Source: Candidatus Eisenbacteria bacterium (GTDB lineage: Bacteria; Eisenbacteria; RBG-16-71-46; JACRLI01). Taken from it: DNA of 39,793 bases. Position 1 is the first letter of the stretch, and each line of letters begins with the position of its first letter. The stretch lies in the NCBI GenBank assembly GCA_016235265.1, contig JACRLI010000010.1, positions 18,966 through 58,758 on the forward strand. The letters are read 5' to 3'. The notes under the pieces are model-generated. The model saw nothing but the letters and a program-made list of their open reading frames with translations. It had not been told where the DNA came from and did no database searches. The translations under genes and the position numbers were made by a program. This document shows, one piece after another, positions 30,127 through 38,351 of the stretch.

Positions 30127-33100
30127 TTGTCCCTGACCCCCGGAACACGCCTCGGAATCTACGAAATCACCGCGCCCCTTGGCGCCGGCGGCATGGGCGA
30201 AGTGTATCGCGCCCGCGATACGCGCCTGGGCCGCGAGGTGGCGCTGAAGGTGCTTCCCGCCGACGTGGCGTCCGACGCCGGCCGCCTGGCCCGGTTCGAG
30301 CACGAGGCCCGCACGGTCGCCTCGATCAACCACCCGAACATCGTCACCCTATTCTCCGTCGAGGACGCCCATGGCACCCGGTTCCTGACCATGGAGCTGG
30401 TCGAAGGCCAGGGGCTCGACCGTCACGTCGCCCCGGGTGGGCTGCCGGTCGCGCGCGTGGTGGCGCTGGGCATCGCGCTCGCGGACGCGCTGGCGGCGGC
30501 TCACGAGAAGGGCGTGGTGCACCGGGACCTCAAGCCCGCAAACATAATGCTGACGCCCGAGGGGCGGGTGAAGGTGCTCGACTTCGGGCTGGCGAAGCTC
30601 GAGACACCACCCTCCGACATTGACTTCACGAGGACCGCAACCCTCGCGGAACCCCTCTCGGCCGACGGGCAGGTCATGGGCACCGTGCCCTACATGGCCC
30701 CGGAGCAGGTGCGCGGCGAGGCGGTGGACAGCCGCACGGATCTGTTCGCCCTCGGCATCGTGCTCTACGAGCTGGCCACGGGCCGACGGCCGTTCGACGG
30801 CGCCACGACCGGCGTGATCAGCTCCGCGATCCTGCGCGACACCCCGGAGGCCGTTGCGAGCATCCGCAGCGACGCGCCCGCCGACCTGGACCGCATCATC
30901 GCCCGCTGCCTCGAGAAGGACCCGCGAGCCCGTTTCCAGGCGGCCCATGAAGTTGGCGACGAACTGCGTCGTGTGGGGCTCCCACGGGAGGCGGGTGCGT
31001 TCCTGAAGCCTCCACCGGCGCCCTCCTCGCCGCTGCTCGGCCGCAGGGAGGCGCTCGAATCCGCCGCAGCTCGCCTCGGCGGTGGCGCGCGCGTGCTCAC
31101 TGTCACCGGCTACGGCGGCACCGGCAAGACCCGGTTCTCGATCGAGCTCTTCCGCCGCCTGGCCCCCGCGTATGCCGGTGGCGCGGCCTACGTCTCGCTC
31201 GCCTCCGTCACGGCGCCGGCGGAGGTGCTGCCCACCGTCGCCGTCGCGCTCGACATCGCCGAGGCGCACGGCCGTTCGGCGCTCGATGCGCTCTGCACCG
31301 TCATCGGCGACCGCCGCATGCTCCTGCTGCTCGACAACCTCGAGCAGGTGCTCGGGGCCGCCGGCGACATCGCCACGCTGGTCTCCCGCTGCCCCTCGCT
31401 GCAGGTGATTGCCACGAGCCGGGCCCCGCTCAAGATCGGCGCGGAATCGGAGTTCGGGCTGCCGCCTCTCGAACTCCCGGCGACGGACGCGACGTCGCCG
31501 GAGGAGCTGAAGGGGTGCCCATCGGTCGCACTCCTCGTCCAGCGCGCCGGGAAGGTGAAGCCCGGATTCGCGATCACCACCTCCAACGCGGGGGCGATCG
31601 CCGCGATCTGCCGGCGCCTGGACGGGTTGCCGCTCGCACTCGAGCTCGCGGCGGCCCGCCTGCGGGTCCTGGAGCCCTCCGCGTTGCTGCAGCGCCTCGA
31701 CCACGCCCTCGACCTGCTGACCTCGGGCGATCGCGACCTGCCGCTCCGCCAGCGCACACTGCGCGCGACCATCAGCTGGAGCTACTCGCTCCTGGACGCG
31801 GCGGGGCAACGGCTGCTGCGCCGTGCCTCGGTCTTCCACGAAGGCTGGACCTTCGAGGCGATGGAACAGGTCTGCTATGGCGAGGACGAGCGGCACCGGG
31901 CGCTCGACGAGCTGGACGCCCTGGTGGAGAACGGGCTCGTGCGCGTGGCGGGCTCGGACGGGCGCTATGCGCTCCTCGAGACGATCCGCGCCTTCGCCGC
32001 CGAGCAACTTCATGCGGGGGGAGAGGTGGACGCCATCCGCCAGTCCCATGCCGACTATTGCCTGGGATTGACGGCCGGGGTGGCCGCGGGCATCCGCGCA
32101 CCGGGGCAGCTGGAGGCCCTGGCGCGCGCGCGGGGCGACTACGCGAACATACTGGCAGCCGTCCAGTGGCTCACCGCCTGCGCGCGTGCGGGGGACAGGG
32201 CGGCGCTCGAGAAGGGGCTGCTGGTCTGCGGACACATGAACTGGGTGTGGCACATCGGCGGCCAGCACTTTACCGCGCGCGGCATGCTGGACGCGCTGCT
32301 CGCCCTGGCGACGGATCTCCCGCCCAGCCGGGGCCGCGCGCGCTCACGGCTGGCGGCCGGGATGGTCTCCACGACCACCGGTGAGTGGGAACGCTCACTC
32401 GGGGAATGGGCGGGCGGCTTCGAGGATGGCAAGGCGGCCGGGGACGACGAAGCCGCGGCCGAGGGGATCATGGGTGTGGGCTACTGCAAACTGAGCCTGG
32501 GGCAGATGGAGGCGGCCTCGGCCGCGCTCGACGAAGCCATCGCGCGCAGCGCGGGCGGCGTGAGCGACTTCCTGCATGCGCTCTCGATGGCCCTCAAGGG
32601 GATGTTGCTCTTCGCGACGGGAAGTCTGGAACCGGGCATGGCGCTCGTGGAGCAGGCGCTTCGGATCCACGAACGCATCCATGACCAGGAGTGCGGCGGC
32701 GTGGCACTCAGCTTCCTCGCACAGATGACCTTCGCAAAGGGCGATCATGCGCGCGCGCTCACGCTCTATCACGAGGCCCTCGCGTCCCTCGAGGCGGTGG
32801 GCGATCATCCCGAGATCGCGCGCGTGCACTGCGAGATGGGTTGGACCGCGCTGGCCGCCGCGGATGCGCGCGCGGCGCAGGACTCGTTCGTCCTGGCCGT
32901 CCACGCGTACGAAGGGGTCGGCAGCCCGCGCGGGACCGGGCTCGCGCTCCTGGGACTCGCCGCGGTCGAGGCCGCCCGGGCCCGCACCGAGCGAGCCGTG
33001 GCGATCGCCGCGGCCGCGCACGCGCTGTCGGAGCGCGCCGGCGTCGTCATCGCCCACCCGATGGATCCGGGCCTCGCCGGACGGATCGAGGCGCTCAAGG

Positions 33101-33189
33101 CGTCCATCCCGCACGGCAGGCTGGAAGGGCTCGTGGCGAACGCGAGTGCCCTCTCGCCGGCAGCGGTTCTGGCGATGGTCGCGGGGTAG
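30127..33189 (+). CDS. Ser/Thr kinase fused to STAND ATPase and TPR-like repeats
   Basis: This 1020-residue cytoplasmic protein has three parts. The kinase (1-275) is Hanks-type and complete: P-loop GAGGMGEVY, K41, HRD at 132-134, D152FG, APEQ. The STAND/NB-ARC ATPase (about 300-600) has Walker A GYGGTGKT (328-335) and Walker B LLLLDNLEQ (D403). It also has TSRAPL and DGLPLALELAAARL, as in AfsR and related regulators. Helical repeats (about 640-1000) resemble TPRs (SLGQMEAASAALDEAI, ARALTLYHEALASLE). There is no membrane helix and no DNA-binding domain. The TTG start has GAGGGA upstream. Its first residues match the second kinase (MTLAPGIRLGTYEI versus MSLTPGTRLGIYEI), which supports this start. 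It is probably a signal-gated switch; the input is unknown. Confidence 0.88.
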   Translation: MSLTPGTRLGIYEITAPLGAGGMGEVYRARDTRLGREVALKVLPADVASDAGRLARFEHEARTVASINHPNIVTLFSVEDAHGTRFLTMELVEGQGLDRHVAPGGLPVARVVALGIALADALAAAHEKGVVHRDLKPANIMLTPEGRVKVLDFGLAKLETPPSDIDFTRTATLAEPLSADGQVMGTVPYMAPEQVRGEAVDSRTDLFALGIVLYELATGRRPFDGATTGVISSAILRDTPEAVASIRSDAPADLDRIIARCLEKDPRARFQAAHEVGDELRRVGLPREAGAFLKPPPAPSSPLLGRREALESAAARLGGGARVLTVTGYGGTGKTRFSIELFRRLAPAYAGGAAYVSLASVTAPAEVLPTVAVALDIAEAHGRSALDALCTVIGDRRMLLLLDNLEQVLGAAGDIATLVSRCPSLQVIATSRAPLKIGAESEFGLPPLELPATDATSPEELKGCPSVALLVQRAGKVKPGFAITTSNAGAIAAICRRLDGLPLALELAAARLRVLEPSALLQRLDHALDLLTSGDRDLPLRQRTLRATISWSYSLLDAAGQRLLRRASVFHEGWTFEAMEQVCYGEDERHRALDELDALVENGLVRVAGSDGRYALLETIRAFAAEQLHAGGEVDAIRQSHADYCLGLTAGVAAGIRAPGQLEALARARGDYANILAAVQWLTACARAGDRAALEKGLLVCGHMNWVWHIGGQHFTARGMLDALLALATDLPPSRGRARSRLAAGMVSTTTGEWERSLGEWAGGFEDGKAAGDDEAAAEGIMGVGYCKLSLGQMEAASAALDEAIARSAGGVSDFLHALSMALKGMLLFATGSLEPGMALVEQALRIHERIHDQECGGVALSFLAQMTFAKGDHARALTLYHEALASLEAVGDHPEIARVHCEMGWTALAAADARAAQDSFVLAVHAYEGVGSPRGTGLALLGLAAVEAARARTERAVAIAAAAHALSERAGVVIAHPMDPGLAGRIEALKASIPHGRLEGLVANASALSPAAVLAMVAG

Positions 33190-33277
33190 GAGGATTCCAA
33201 GACTGCACTGACCGCCATCCCTGGCGCGGGGCCGCCGCACCGACGTTCCTGTCTCTCGCACGATCCGCGGAGGTTCC

Positions 33278-34345
33278 GTGAAGCCCGCCCCGAGATGCCT
33301 CGCTGCCCTGCTGTGCCTTTGCCTCGCTGCATCCGCGCTCGTCACATCCGTCTCAAGGGCTGCCGTTCCCCAGACCATGAGTTACCAGGGAGTCCTCACG
33401 GACAACTTGGGTTCCCCGCTGCCCGACGGCCCCCACGATCTCGTGTTCGAACTCTACCCGTCCGACGTGGGCGGCGTCTCCATCTGGAGCGAATCGCAGA
33501 CCGGGGTCCAGGTGACCCGCGGCTACTTCTCCGTGACCCTTGGAAGCGTCACGCCACTGGGTGTGCCTTTCGATCAACCGTACTGGCTGGAGGTGGCGGT
33601 GGACGGCGGTGCGGCCCTGCAGCCGCGGATTCCCCTGGCCTCCGCGCCCTACGCGCTGTCGGTCCAGACGCCCCTGCCGCCGGGAACCCTCTACTCCAAC
33701 AGCCTCGTGGACGCGCCCGGCATCGCTCAGAACACCAGCAATTACGGTACGATCGGGGGCGCGGGAGATCCGAACTACGCGAATGCCCTTTCGGTGACGA
33801 TCAACACGCCGGCCCCGGGTTACATCGTGGTCACCGCGGACGCCACGCTGGTGATCCTGTGCTACACGTGGGTGGGGGTCCAGATCTCGGAGACCTCGCA
33901 CGCGCCCCAGGACGGTCTCCATTACTTCCTCGCCGGCGGTGCGAGCCCCGGGCTCACCAACGAGGGCTACATGCCGGTGTCCCTCCACCGGACCTATTTC
34001 AAACCGGCGGGCACGTACACCTTCTACCTCCAGGGCCGCAACGCCAACTTCAGCAGCTGCATTCCCTACATGTTCAATCCCACCATCACGGCGTTGTTCG
34101 TGCCGACTTCCTACGGTTCCGTGATAGCGGCTCCGGGCGGACCGGGACCCTTCGCGGCAGGGCAGGTCCTGCACCCGGGCGCGAATCCGCCGCCTCCGCT
34201 GGCGCCGGGATCGCTCGTGGACCTGAGGGAGCTCGAGCTGCGCGCGTTGCGATCCGAGACCGAGGCGCGACGGGCCCGGCATGAGCTGGAGCAGGCTCAG
34301 AGCAAGGCCGCACGCTCCCGTGCCCGGATGGGAGGCGGCAAGTGA
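33278..34345 (+). CDS. Secreted fibre-like protein with C-terminal coiled coil
   Basis: This is a 355-residue exported protein. A signal peptide (1-28) precedes a domain (about 30-130) typical of tail-fibre and surface-fibre proteins: MSYQGVLTDNLGSPLPDG, FELYPSDVGGVSIWSE, VTRGYFSVTLGS, and LASAPYALSVQ. A beta-rich middle region with several Cys and aromatic residues follows (VILCYTWVGVQIS, FSSCIPYMFNP). A Pro/Gly hinge then leads to a charged alpha-helix (LVDLRELELRALRSETEARR...) that should form a coiled coil. The GTG start has GCGGAGG upstream. It overlaps the next gene by 4 bases, so the two are probably made together. Trimeric fibre assembly is an inference from the fibre-like domain and coil. 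Confidence 0.78.
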   Translation: MKPAPRCLAALLCLCLAASALVTSVSRAAVPQTMSYQGVLTDNLGSPLPDGPHDLVFELYPSDVGGVSIWSESQTGVQVTRGYFSVTLGSVTPLGVPFDQPYWLEVAVDGGAALQPRIPLASAPYALSVQTPLPPGTLYSNSLVDAPGIAQNTSNYGTIGGAGDPNYANALSVTINTPAPGYIVVTADATLVILCYTWVGVQISETSHAPQDGLHYFLAGGASPGLTNEGYMPVSLHRTYFKPAGTYTFYLQGRNANFSSCIPYMFNPTITALFVPTSYGSVIAAPGGPGPFAAGQVLHPGANPPPPLAPGSLVDLRELELRALRSETEARRARHELEQAQSKAARSRARMGGGK

Positions 34346-34875
34346 GGACGGCCACCTCCTGGCCCTTCGCGCTCGCACTCCTGGTCCTCGGGGGTGGGGC
34401 CATGCCCGCCCATGGCCAGGCAGTCAGGGGTGTGCTGGGGAACGGCGGCGCGCCGGCTTCGGGCGGTGGCGTCGTCCTGCAGGGGACGGCGGGCCAGGGG
34501 GCCGTGGGGCTGAGTGCGGGGCCCGACCTCCGTCTGGGTCACGGCTTCTGGTGCTACGCCGGCTCGCAGGTGGTGGGGGTGCCGCTGCCGCCCGGCGCGG
34601 GTGCGCCCCGGCGGCTCACGCTGGGCCCGACGCAGCCTTCCCCGGCCCGCGGCGCGGTGCGGTTCGCCCTGAGCATGCCCGATGCGGGGAACGTGGAACT
34701 GGCGGTCTACGACGCGGCGGGACGCAAGGTCCGCGGCGGCTTCTCGCGACAGCTCGCTGCCGGCTCGCATCGTCTCGACTGGCACGCCCCCGGGGGAATC
34801 ACGGGCGTCTACTTCGCGCGCGTCACTGTGGACGGGCAGTTCGTCGGGGCGCGGCGGATCGTCCTGGTCAGGTAG
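34342..34875 (+). CDS. Small secreted protein with FlgD-like tail
   Basis: This is a 177-residue exported protein. A signal peptide (1-25, ALALLVLGGGAMPAHGQ) precedes a short Gly-rich segment (GNGGAPASGGGVVLQGTAGQGAVG...LRLGHGFWCYAG). That segment is of a type found in front of FlgD-like sorting domains. The last ~85 residues are the sorting domain (LGPTQPSPARGAVRFALSMP, VYDAAGRKVRGG, TGVYFARVTVDG) ending RRIVLVR. The GTG start overlaps the stop of the fibre-like gene (GTGA) and shares its GGGAGG site, which indicates translational coupling. It may be the anchoring partner of that protein. The only domain with a recognisable role is the tail. Confidence 0.78.
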   Translation: MRTATSWPFALALLVLGGGAMPAHGQAVRGVLGNGGAPASGGGVVLQGTAGQGAVGLSAGPDLRLGHGFWCYAGSQVVGVPLPPGAGAPRRLTLGPTQPSPARGAVRFALSMPDAGNVELAVYDAAGRKVRGGFSRQLAAGSHRLDWHAPGGITGVYFARVTVDGQFVGARRIVLVR

Positions 34876-34975
34876 ATCATCCTCGTGGCGCTTGTCCGAT
34901 CCCCCGGTTGGGGCGCAATCTTGCTGGACTCCCGGGCGGACCCCGGCGAGAACCCTCACCCGGGGAGGTGCCTCG

Positions 34976-35310
34976 ATGCGGTCCTCAGCGATCCACCCGG
35001 CTCTGTTTCTCGCCGTCGCTGCCGCTCCGGCGCTGGCGCAGGAAGAGCAGGTCAGCGCCAGGCTCTGCAGGCGTAGTGGACGATGTTGGGCTCGACGAGC
35101 CTCCATGGCCCGCTGGTCTTCCGGGTGACCGCGGCCGCCGCCATGACCTTCAAGGCCGCTGCGTCGCCACCCTGGCCCAGGGGTGGCGGGAAGCCGGACG
35201 CCACCAGGTGGGCTGGGAGGGGAGCGGCCTCGCCAACGGGATCTACCTCCGCGCCGAGGGTGCCGAAGTGTGCCAGAGCAGACTTGCAGTGGTGGTATAC
35301 CTAGGTATAC
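34976..35310 (+). pseudogene. Second decayed FlgD-tailed secreted protein gene
   Basis: ATG 34976, with GGGGAGG upstream, starts a clean signal peptide (AIHPALFLAVAAAPALAQEEQ) that meets a stop after about 30 codons. About 80 bases later, in another frame, the remains of a FlgD-type tail can be read (TLAQGWREAGRHQVGWEGSG, LANGIYLRAEG, SRLAVV). The passenger domain is missing. This matches the decay seen at 29687-30081 and again lies just upstream of a Ser/Thr kinase gene. Confidence 0.6.
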
Positions 35311-35311
35311 C
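35294..35311. promoter_or_regulatory. Perfect 18-bp palindrome, candidate operator
   Basis: GGTATACCTAGGTATACC is identical to its reverse complement and is built from two GGTATACC palindromes around TA. It overlaps a possible promoter (TTGCAG at 35284-35289, 16 bases, TATACC at 35306-35311) and lies 116 bases before the kinase start. GGTATACC cores are known in operators of some GntR-family repressors (UxuR/ExuR type). No such regulator is in the window. Confidence 0.5.
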
Positions 35312-35426
35312 CTTCATGCACGTGAGCGCCCGACATCAGGTTCTCCGCCTGGTTGGGGCCTTGTATGGCTGATGCCCGCCGGGCGGAGTGATCTCCCTTC
35401 CAGACTCTCGCCCAGGAGCCCCCATC

Positions 35427-38099
35427 ATGACACTCGCCCCCGGAATCCGGCTTGGCACTTACGAAATCCTTGGCCCGCTGGGAGCAGGTGGCATGGGCGA
35501 GGTGTACCGCGCCCGTGACACTCGGCTGGGACGCGACGTCGCGGTCAAGGTCCTTCCGCAGCACCTCTCCGCCCACCCCGAGATCCGCACGCGATTCGAG
35601 CGTGAAGCGAAGACGCTTTCCTCCCTGAATCATCCCCACATTTGCGTCTTGCACGACATCGGCCGCGATGGCGACACGGACTTCCTGGTGATGGAACTGG
35701 TGGAGGGGGAGACGCTGGCGGACCGGCTGGCGAAGGGGCCCCTGCCGGTGCCGGAAGTGCTCAGGTTCGGGGGTCAGATCGCGGACGCGCTGGACCGGGC
35801 GCACCGGGAGGGCGTGATTCACCGCGACCTGAAGCCGGGAAACGTGATGCTGACTCGTTCCGGCGCGAAGCTCATGGACTTCGGCCTGGCGCGGGAGACC
35901 GGGCTGGCGGGCGCTCCCGGCAGCGGCGTGAGCATGGCCGCACTGACCGCATCGCCCACCATGGCGCAGCCGTTGACCGCCGAAGGCAGCATCGTGGGCA
36001 CCTACCAGTACATGGCACCCGAGCAGCTGGAGGGCAAGGAGGCGGACGAGCGCAGCGACATCTGGGGACTGGGCTGCATCCTCTACGAGATGGCCACGGG
36101 CCAGGGCGCGTTCCGGGGCAAGAGCCAGGCCTCGCTGATCTCCTCGATCATGTCGTCCGAACCGCAGCCGATCTCCCACGTCTCGCCGCTCACCCCGCCG
36201 GGCCTGGAGCGGCTGGTCCGCGGGTGCCTGGCGAAGGACCCCGAGGAGCGCCTGCGAACCGCGCACGACGTCAAGCTGCAGCTCCAGTGGATCGCCGAGG
36301 GCGGCTCGCAGGCCGGGGTGCCCGCCGTGCTGGCCGGACGCCGGCGCAGCCGCGAGCGGCTGGCGTGGTCCCTCTGTGGCGTGACCGCGCTGGCCACCGT
36401 CGTCCTGCTCGTCCTCAGGCTGGGCCCCAGGCCGGCAGCGAAGCCGGTGATCTTCGAGCTCACTCCACCCGCCCAGGTCGGCTTCGTGGATCTGCCCCGC
36501 ATCTCGCCCGACGGCCGCATGCTGGCCTTCAACGCCGGGGACTCGAGCGGTACGCCCGCGATCTGGGTGCGGCAGATGAACTCGCTGCAGGCGCAGAAAC
36601 TTCCGGGCACCGACGGTGCTTCGCGGCCCTTCTGGTCGCCGGACAGCCGCTTCCTCGCGTACTTCGCGGGGGGAAAGCTCTACAAGATCGACATCGCGGG
36701 CGGGCCTCCGCTCACGATCTGTGACGCGCCGCGCGGCTCCGACGGCTCGTGGGGCAGGGGGGATGTCATCCTCTTCGACGGAGCCACGGGAGACACGGTG
36801 CAGCGGGTCTCCGCGTCGGGCGGGATCCCCGCGGGCGCGACCACCGTGAATCGCAAGGCGGGCGAGACTTTCACCGCCTGGCCGCAGTTCCTGCCGGACG
36901 GGAAGCACTTCCTGTTCGTCTGTTACGGCCCGGGAGAGCGCCGGATGCTGTGCGTGGGGATGCTGGGATCCCTGCAGGCCCAGACCCTCGGCCCCGCCGC
37001 GTCGCGCGCGGAATTCACCCTGGGGCACATGCTCTACGTGCGCCAGGGGACTCTCCTCGCGCAGCCCTTCGATGCCGGGACCCGCAAGTTCCGTGGTGAC
37101 CCGTTCCCGGTTGCCGAAAACGTGGAGTTCGACGCCATCGGCAGCGCCCGGTTCTCCGCCTCCACGGAGGGCACGCTGGTGTACCGGTCGGGAGGGAGCG
37201 TCGCATCCCGCGGGCTCACCTGGCTGGACCGCAGCGGCAAGACCATTGGCTCCGTGGGCGGCCTCGCCGACTACGACAACCCTGCTCTTTCGCCGGATGG
37301 CTCCCAGCTCGCGGTGGGAATCACCGATCCGGCCCGCGGACTGGGGGACATCTGGGTGTGGGACCTGTCGCGAAACCTTGGGTCGCGGGTCACCTTCGCG
37401 AAGCGGGACACGTACGACCCGGTTTGGATGCCCGACGGTCGCGGCGTCCTCTTCACCATGGAAGGGGAATCAGGGGCGGATCTGTTCGTGCGGCGCCTTG
37501 GCGGCCCCGGGACGGACTCGCTCCTCCTTCGTTCCTCGGATCAGAAGCTCGCGTGCGGCTGGTCCCCCGACGGGCGGGTCCTGCTCTATTTCTCCCGCAG
37601 CCCGAGTGCCACGCGCCGCTGGGACGTGGTGGCCTTCGTACCCGGGGATTCGCTGAGGCCCCGGCCGCTCGTGGCCACGGACTTCAACGAGTACCAACCC
37701 TCGATTTCCCCGGACGGGAGGCTCTTCGCCTACGTGTCGTGGGAGTCCGGCAAGGAGGAGGTCTATGTTCAGACCTTTCCGAACAGCGGGGGCAAGTGGC
37801 GGATTTCCACCGATGGCGGGCGCGAGCCCTCGTGGCGCCGTGACGGGCGCGAGCTCTTCTATGCGGGAGCGGGCAAGCAGATGCTCTCGGTCAAGGTCGA
37901 GCCCGGGGCGACCCCGAAGTTCTCCCTTCCGGAGAAGCTCTTCGACGCCACCGCCATGGTGCCGGAGACGCTCAACCGAAACCGCTACGTCGCGACCCCG
38001 GACGGCCAGCGCTTCCTGGTGGTGACCAGCAAGGGCGCGGCCCACGTGGGGGCGACGACGGTGGTCCTGGACTGGCTGGCGCAGCACCGGAAGCGGTGA
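35427..38099 (+). CDS. Membrane Ser/Thr kinase with TolB-like beta-propeller
   Basis: This is an 890-residue transmembrane receptor kinase. The Hanks-type kinase (1-285) is complete: GAGGMGEVY, K41, HRD at 132-134, D151FG, APEQ, with an activation segment rich in Ser/Thr (GSGVSMAALTASPTMAQP). One membrane helix lies at about 312-333 (LAWSLCGVTALATVVLLVLRLG). The extracytoplasmic part (about 345-890) is a run of PD40/TolB-type blades: PRISPDGRMLAFNA, PFWSPDSRFLAYFA, PALSPDGSQLAVGI, PVWMPDGRGVLFTM, PSISPDGRLFAYVS. The architecture is very common in Acidobacteria and similar soil or sediment phyla. ATG 35427 has AGGAG nine bases upstream; an earlier in-frame ATG at 35388 would add a non-conserved 13 residues. 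The ligand is unknown. Confidence 0.92.
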   Translation: MTLAPGIRLGTYEILGPLGAGGMGEVYRARDTRLGRDVAVKVLPQHLSAHPEIRTRFEREAKTLSSLNHPHICVLHDIGRDGDTDFLVMELVEGETLADRLAKGPLPVPEVLRFGGQIADALDRAHREGVIHRDLKPGNVMLTRSGAKLMDFGLARETGLAGAPGSGVSMAALTASPTMAQPLTAEGSIVGTYQYMAPEQLEGKEADERSDIWGLGCILYEMATGQGAFRGKSQASLISSIMSSEPQPISHVSPLTPPGLERLVRGCLAKDPEERLRTAHDVKLQLQWIAEGGSQAGVPAVLAGRRRSRERLAWSLCGVTALATVVLLVLRLGPRPAAKPVIFELTPPAQVGFVDLPRISPDGRMLAFNAGDSSGTPAIWVRQMNSLQAQKLPGTDGASRPFWSPDSRFLAYFAGGKLYKIDIAGGPPLTICDAPRGSDGSWGRGDVILFDGATGDTVQRVSASGGIPAGATTVNRKAGETFTAWPQFLPDGKHFLFVCYGPGERRMLCVGMLGSLQAQTLGPAASRAEFTLGHMLYVRQGTLLAQPFDAGTRKFRGDPFPVAENVEFDAIGSARFSASTEGTLVYRSGGSVASRGLTWLDRSGKTIGSVGGLADYDNPALSPDGSQLAVGITDPARGLGDIWVWDLSRNLGSRVTFAKRDTYDPVWMPDGRGVLFTMEGESGADLFVRRLGGPGTDSLLLRSSDQKLACGWSPDGRVLLYFSRSPSATRRWDVVAFVPGDSLRPRPLVATDFNEYQPSISPDGRLFAYVSWESGKEEVYVQTFPNSGGKWRISTDGGREPSWRRDGRELFYAGAGKQMLSVKVEPGATPKFSLPEKLFDATAMVPETLNRNRYVATPDGQRFLVVTSKGAAHVGATTVVLDWLAQHRKR

Positions 38100-38189
38100 T
38101 CTCCCGCCCCGGACCATTGCTGACATTCCAGTCGCACGTGCCATCCTCCGGATATCGTTCGCAAGCCCCACCCCCCGAAGGAGGCGAAC

Positions 38190-38260
38190 ATGTCCATCCT
38201 CCTGAGGGCCCCGTCACCCGGACGGCGCACCGGCACACGGCAGGCACGGAACTCCGTCCA
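38190..38260 (+). pseudogene. 5' fragment of a gene cut by the group II intron
   Basis: ATG 38190 follows a strong AAGGAGG site at 38178-38184 with 5-base spacing. The frame (MSILLRAPSPGRRTGTRQAR...) runs 24 codons to the inferred 3' end of the antisense intron, then stops inside intron sequence at 38270. The rest of the gene should lie beyond the right edge of the window. The product cannot be recognised from this fragment. The site could also be a chance match. Confidence 0.35.
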
Positions 38261-38305
38261 ATCGGGATAGGGGGTCGTGGGTTCGTCCCGCGATCCCCCT
38301 CCCAC

Positions 38306-38339
38306 ACCACCGGACATGCGGGTCCGCATCCGGCGGTTC
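38306..38339 (-). ncRNA. Group II intron domain V
   Basis: On the minus strand, GAACCGCCGGATGCGG continues into ACCCGCATGTCCGGTGGT. Nine base pairs (ACCGCCGGA/TCCGGTGGT), a 2-base bulge (TG), four pairs (TGCG/CGCA) and a 4-base loop give the standard 34-nt catalytic domain V shape. It lies just after the maturase gene, as expected. Confidence 0.7.
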
Positions 38340-38351
38340 AGAAGGTTGAGG

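Noticed and set aside
30349..32268. A 639-codon minus-strand frame opposite the STAND kinase
   Set aside because: It is an antisense shadow; the opposite strand carries intact kinase and NTPase motifs.
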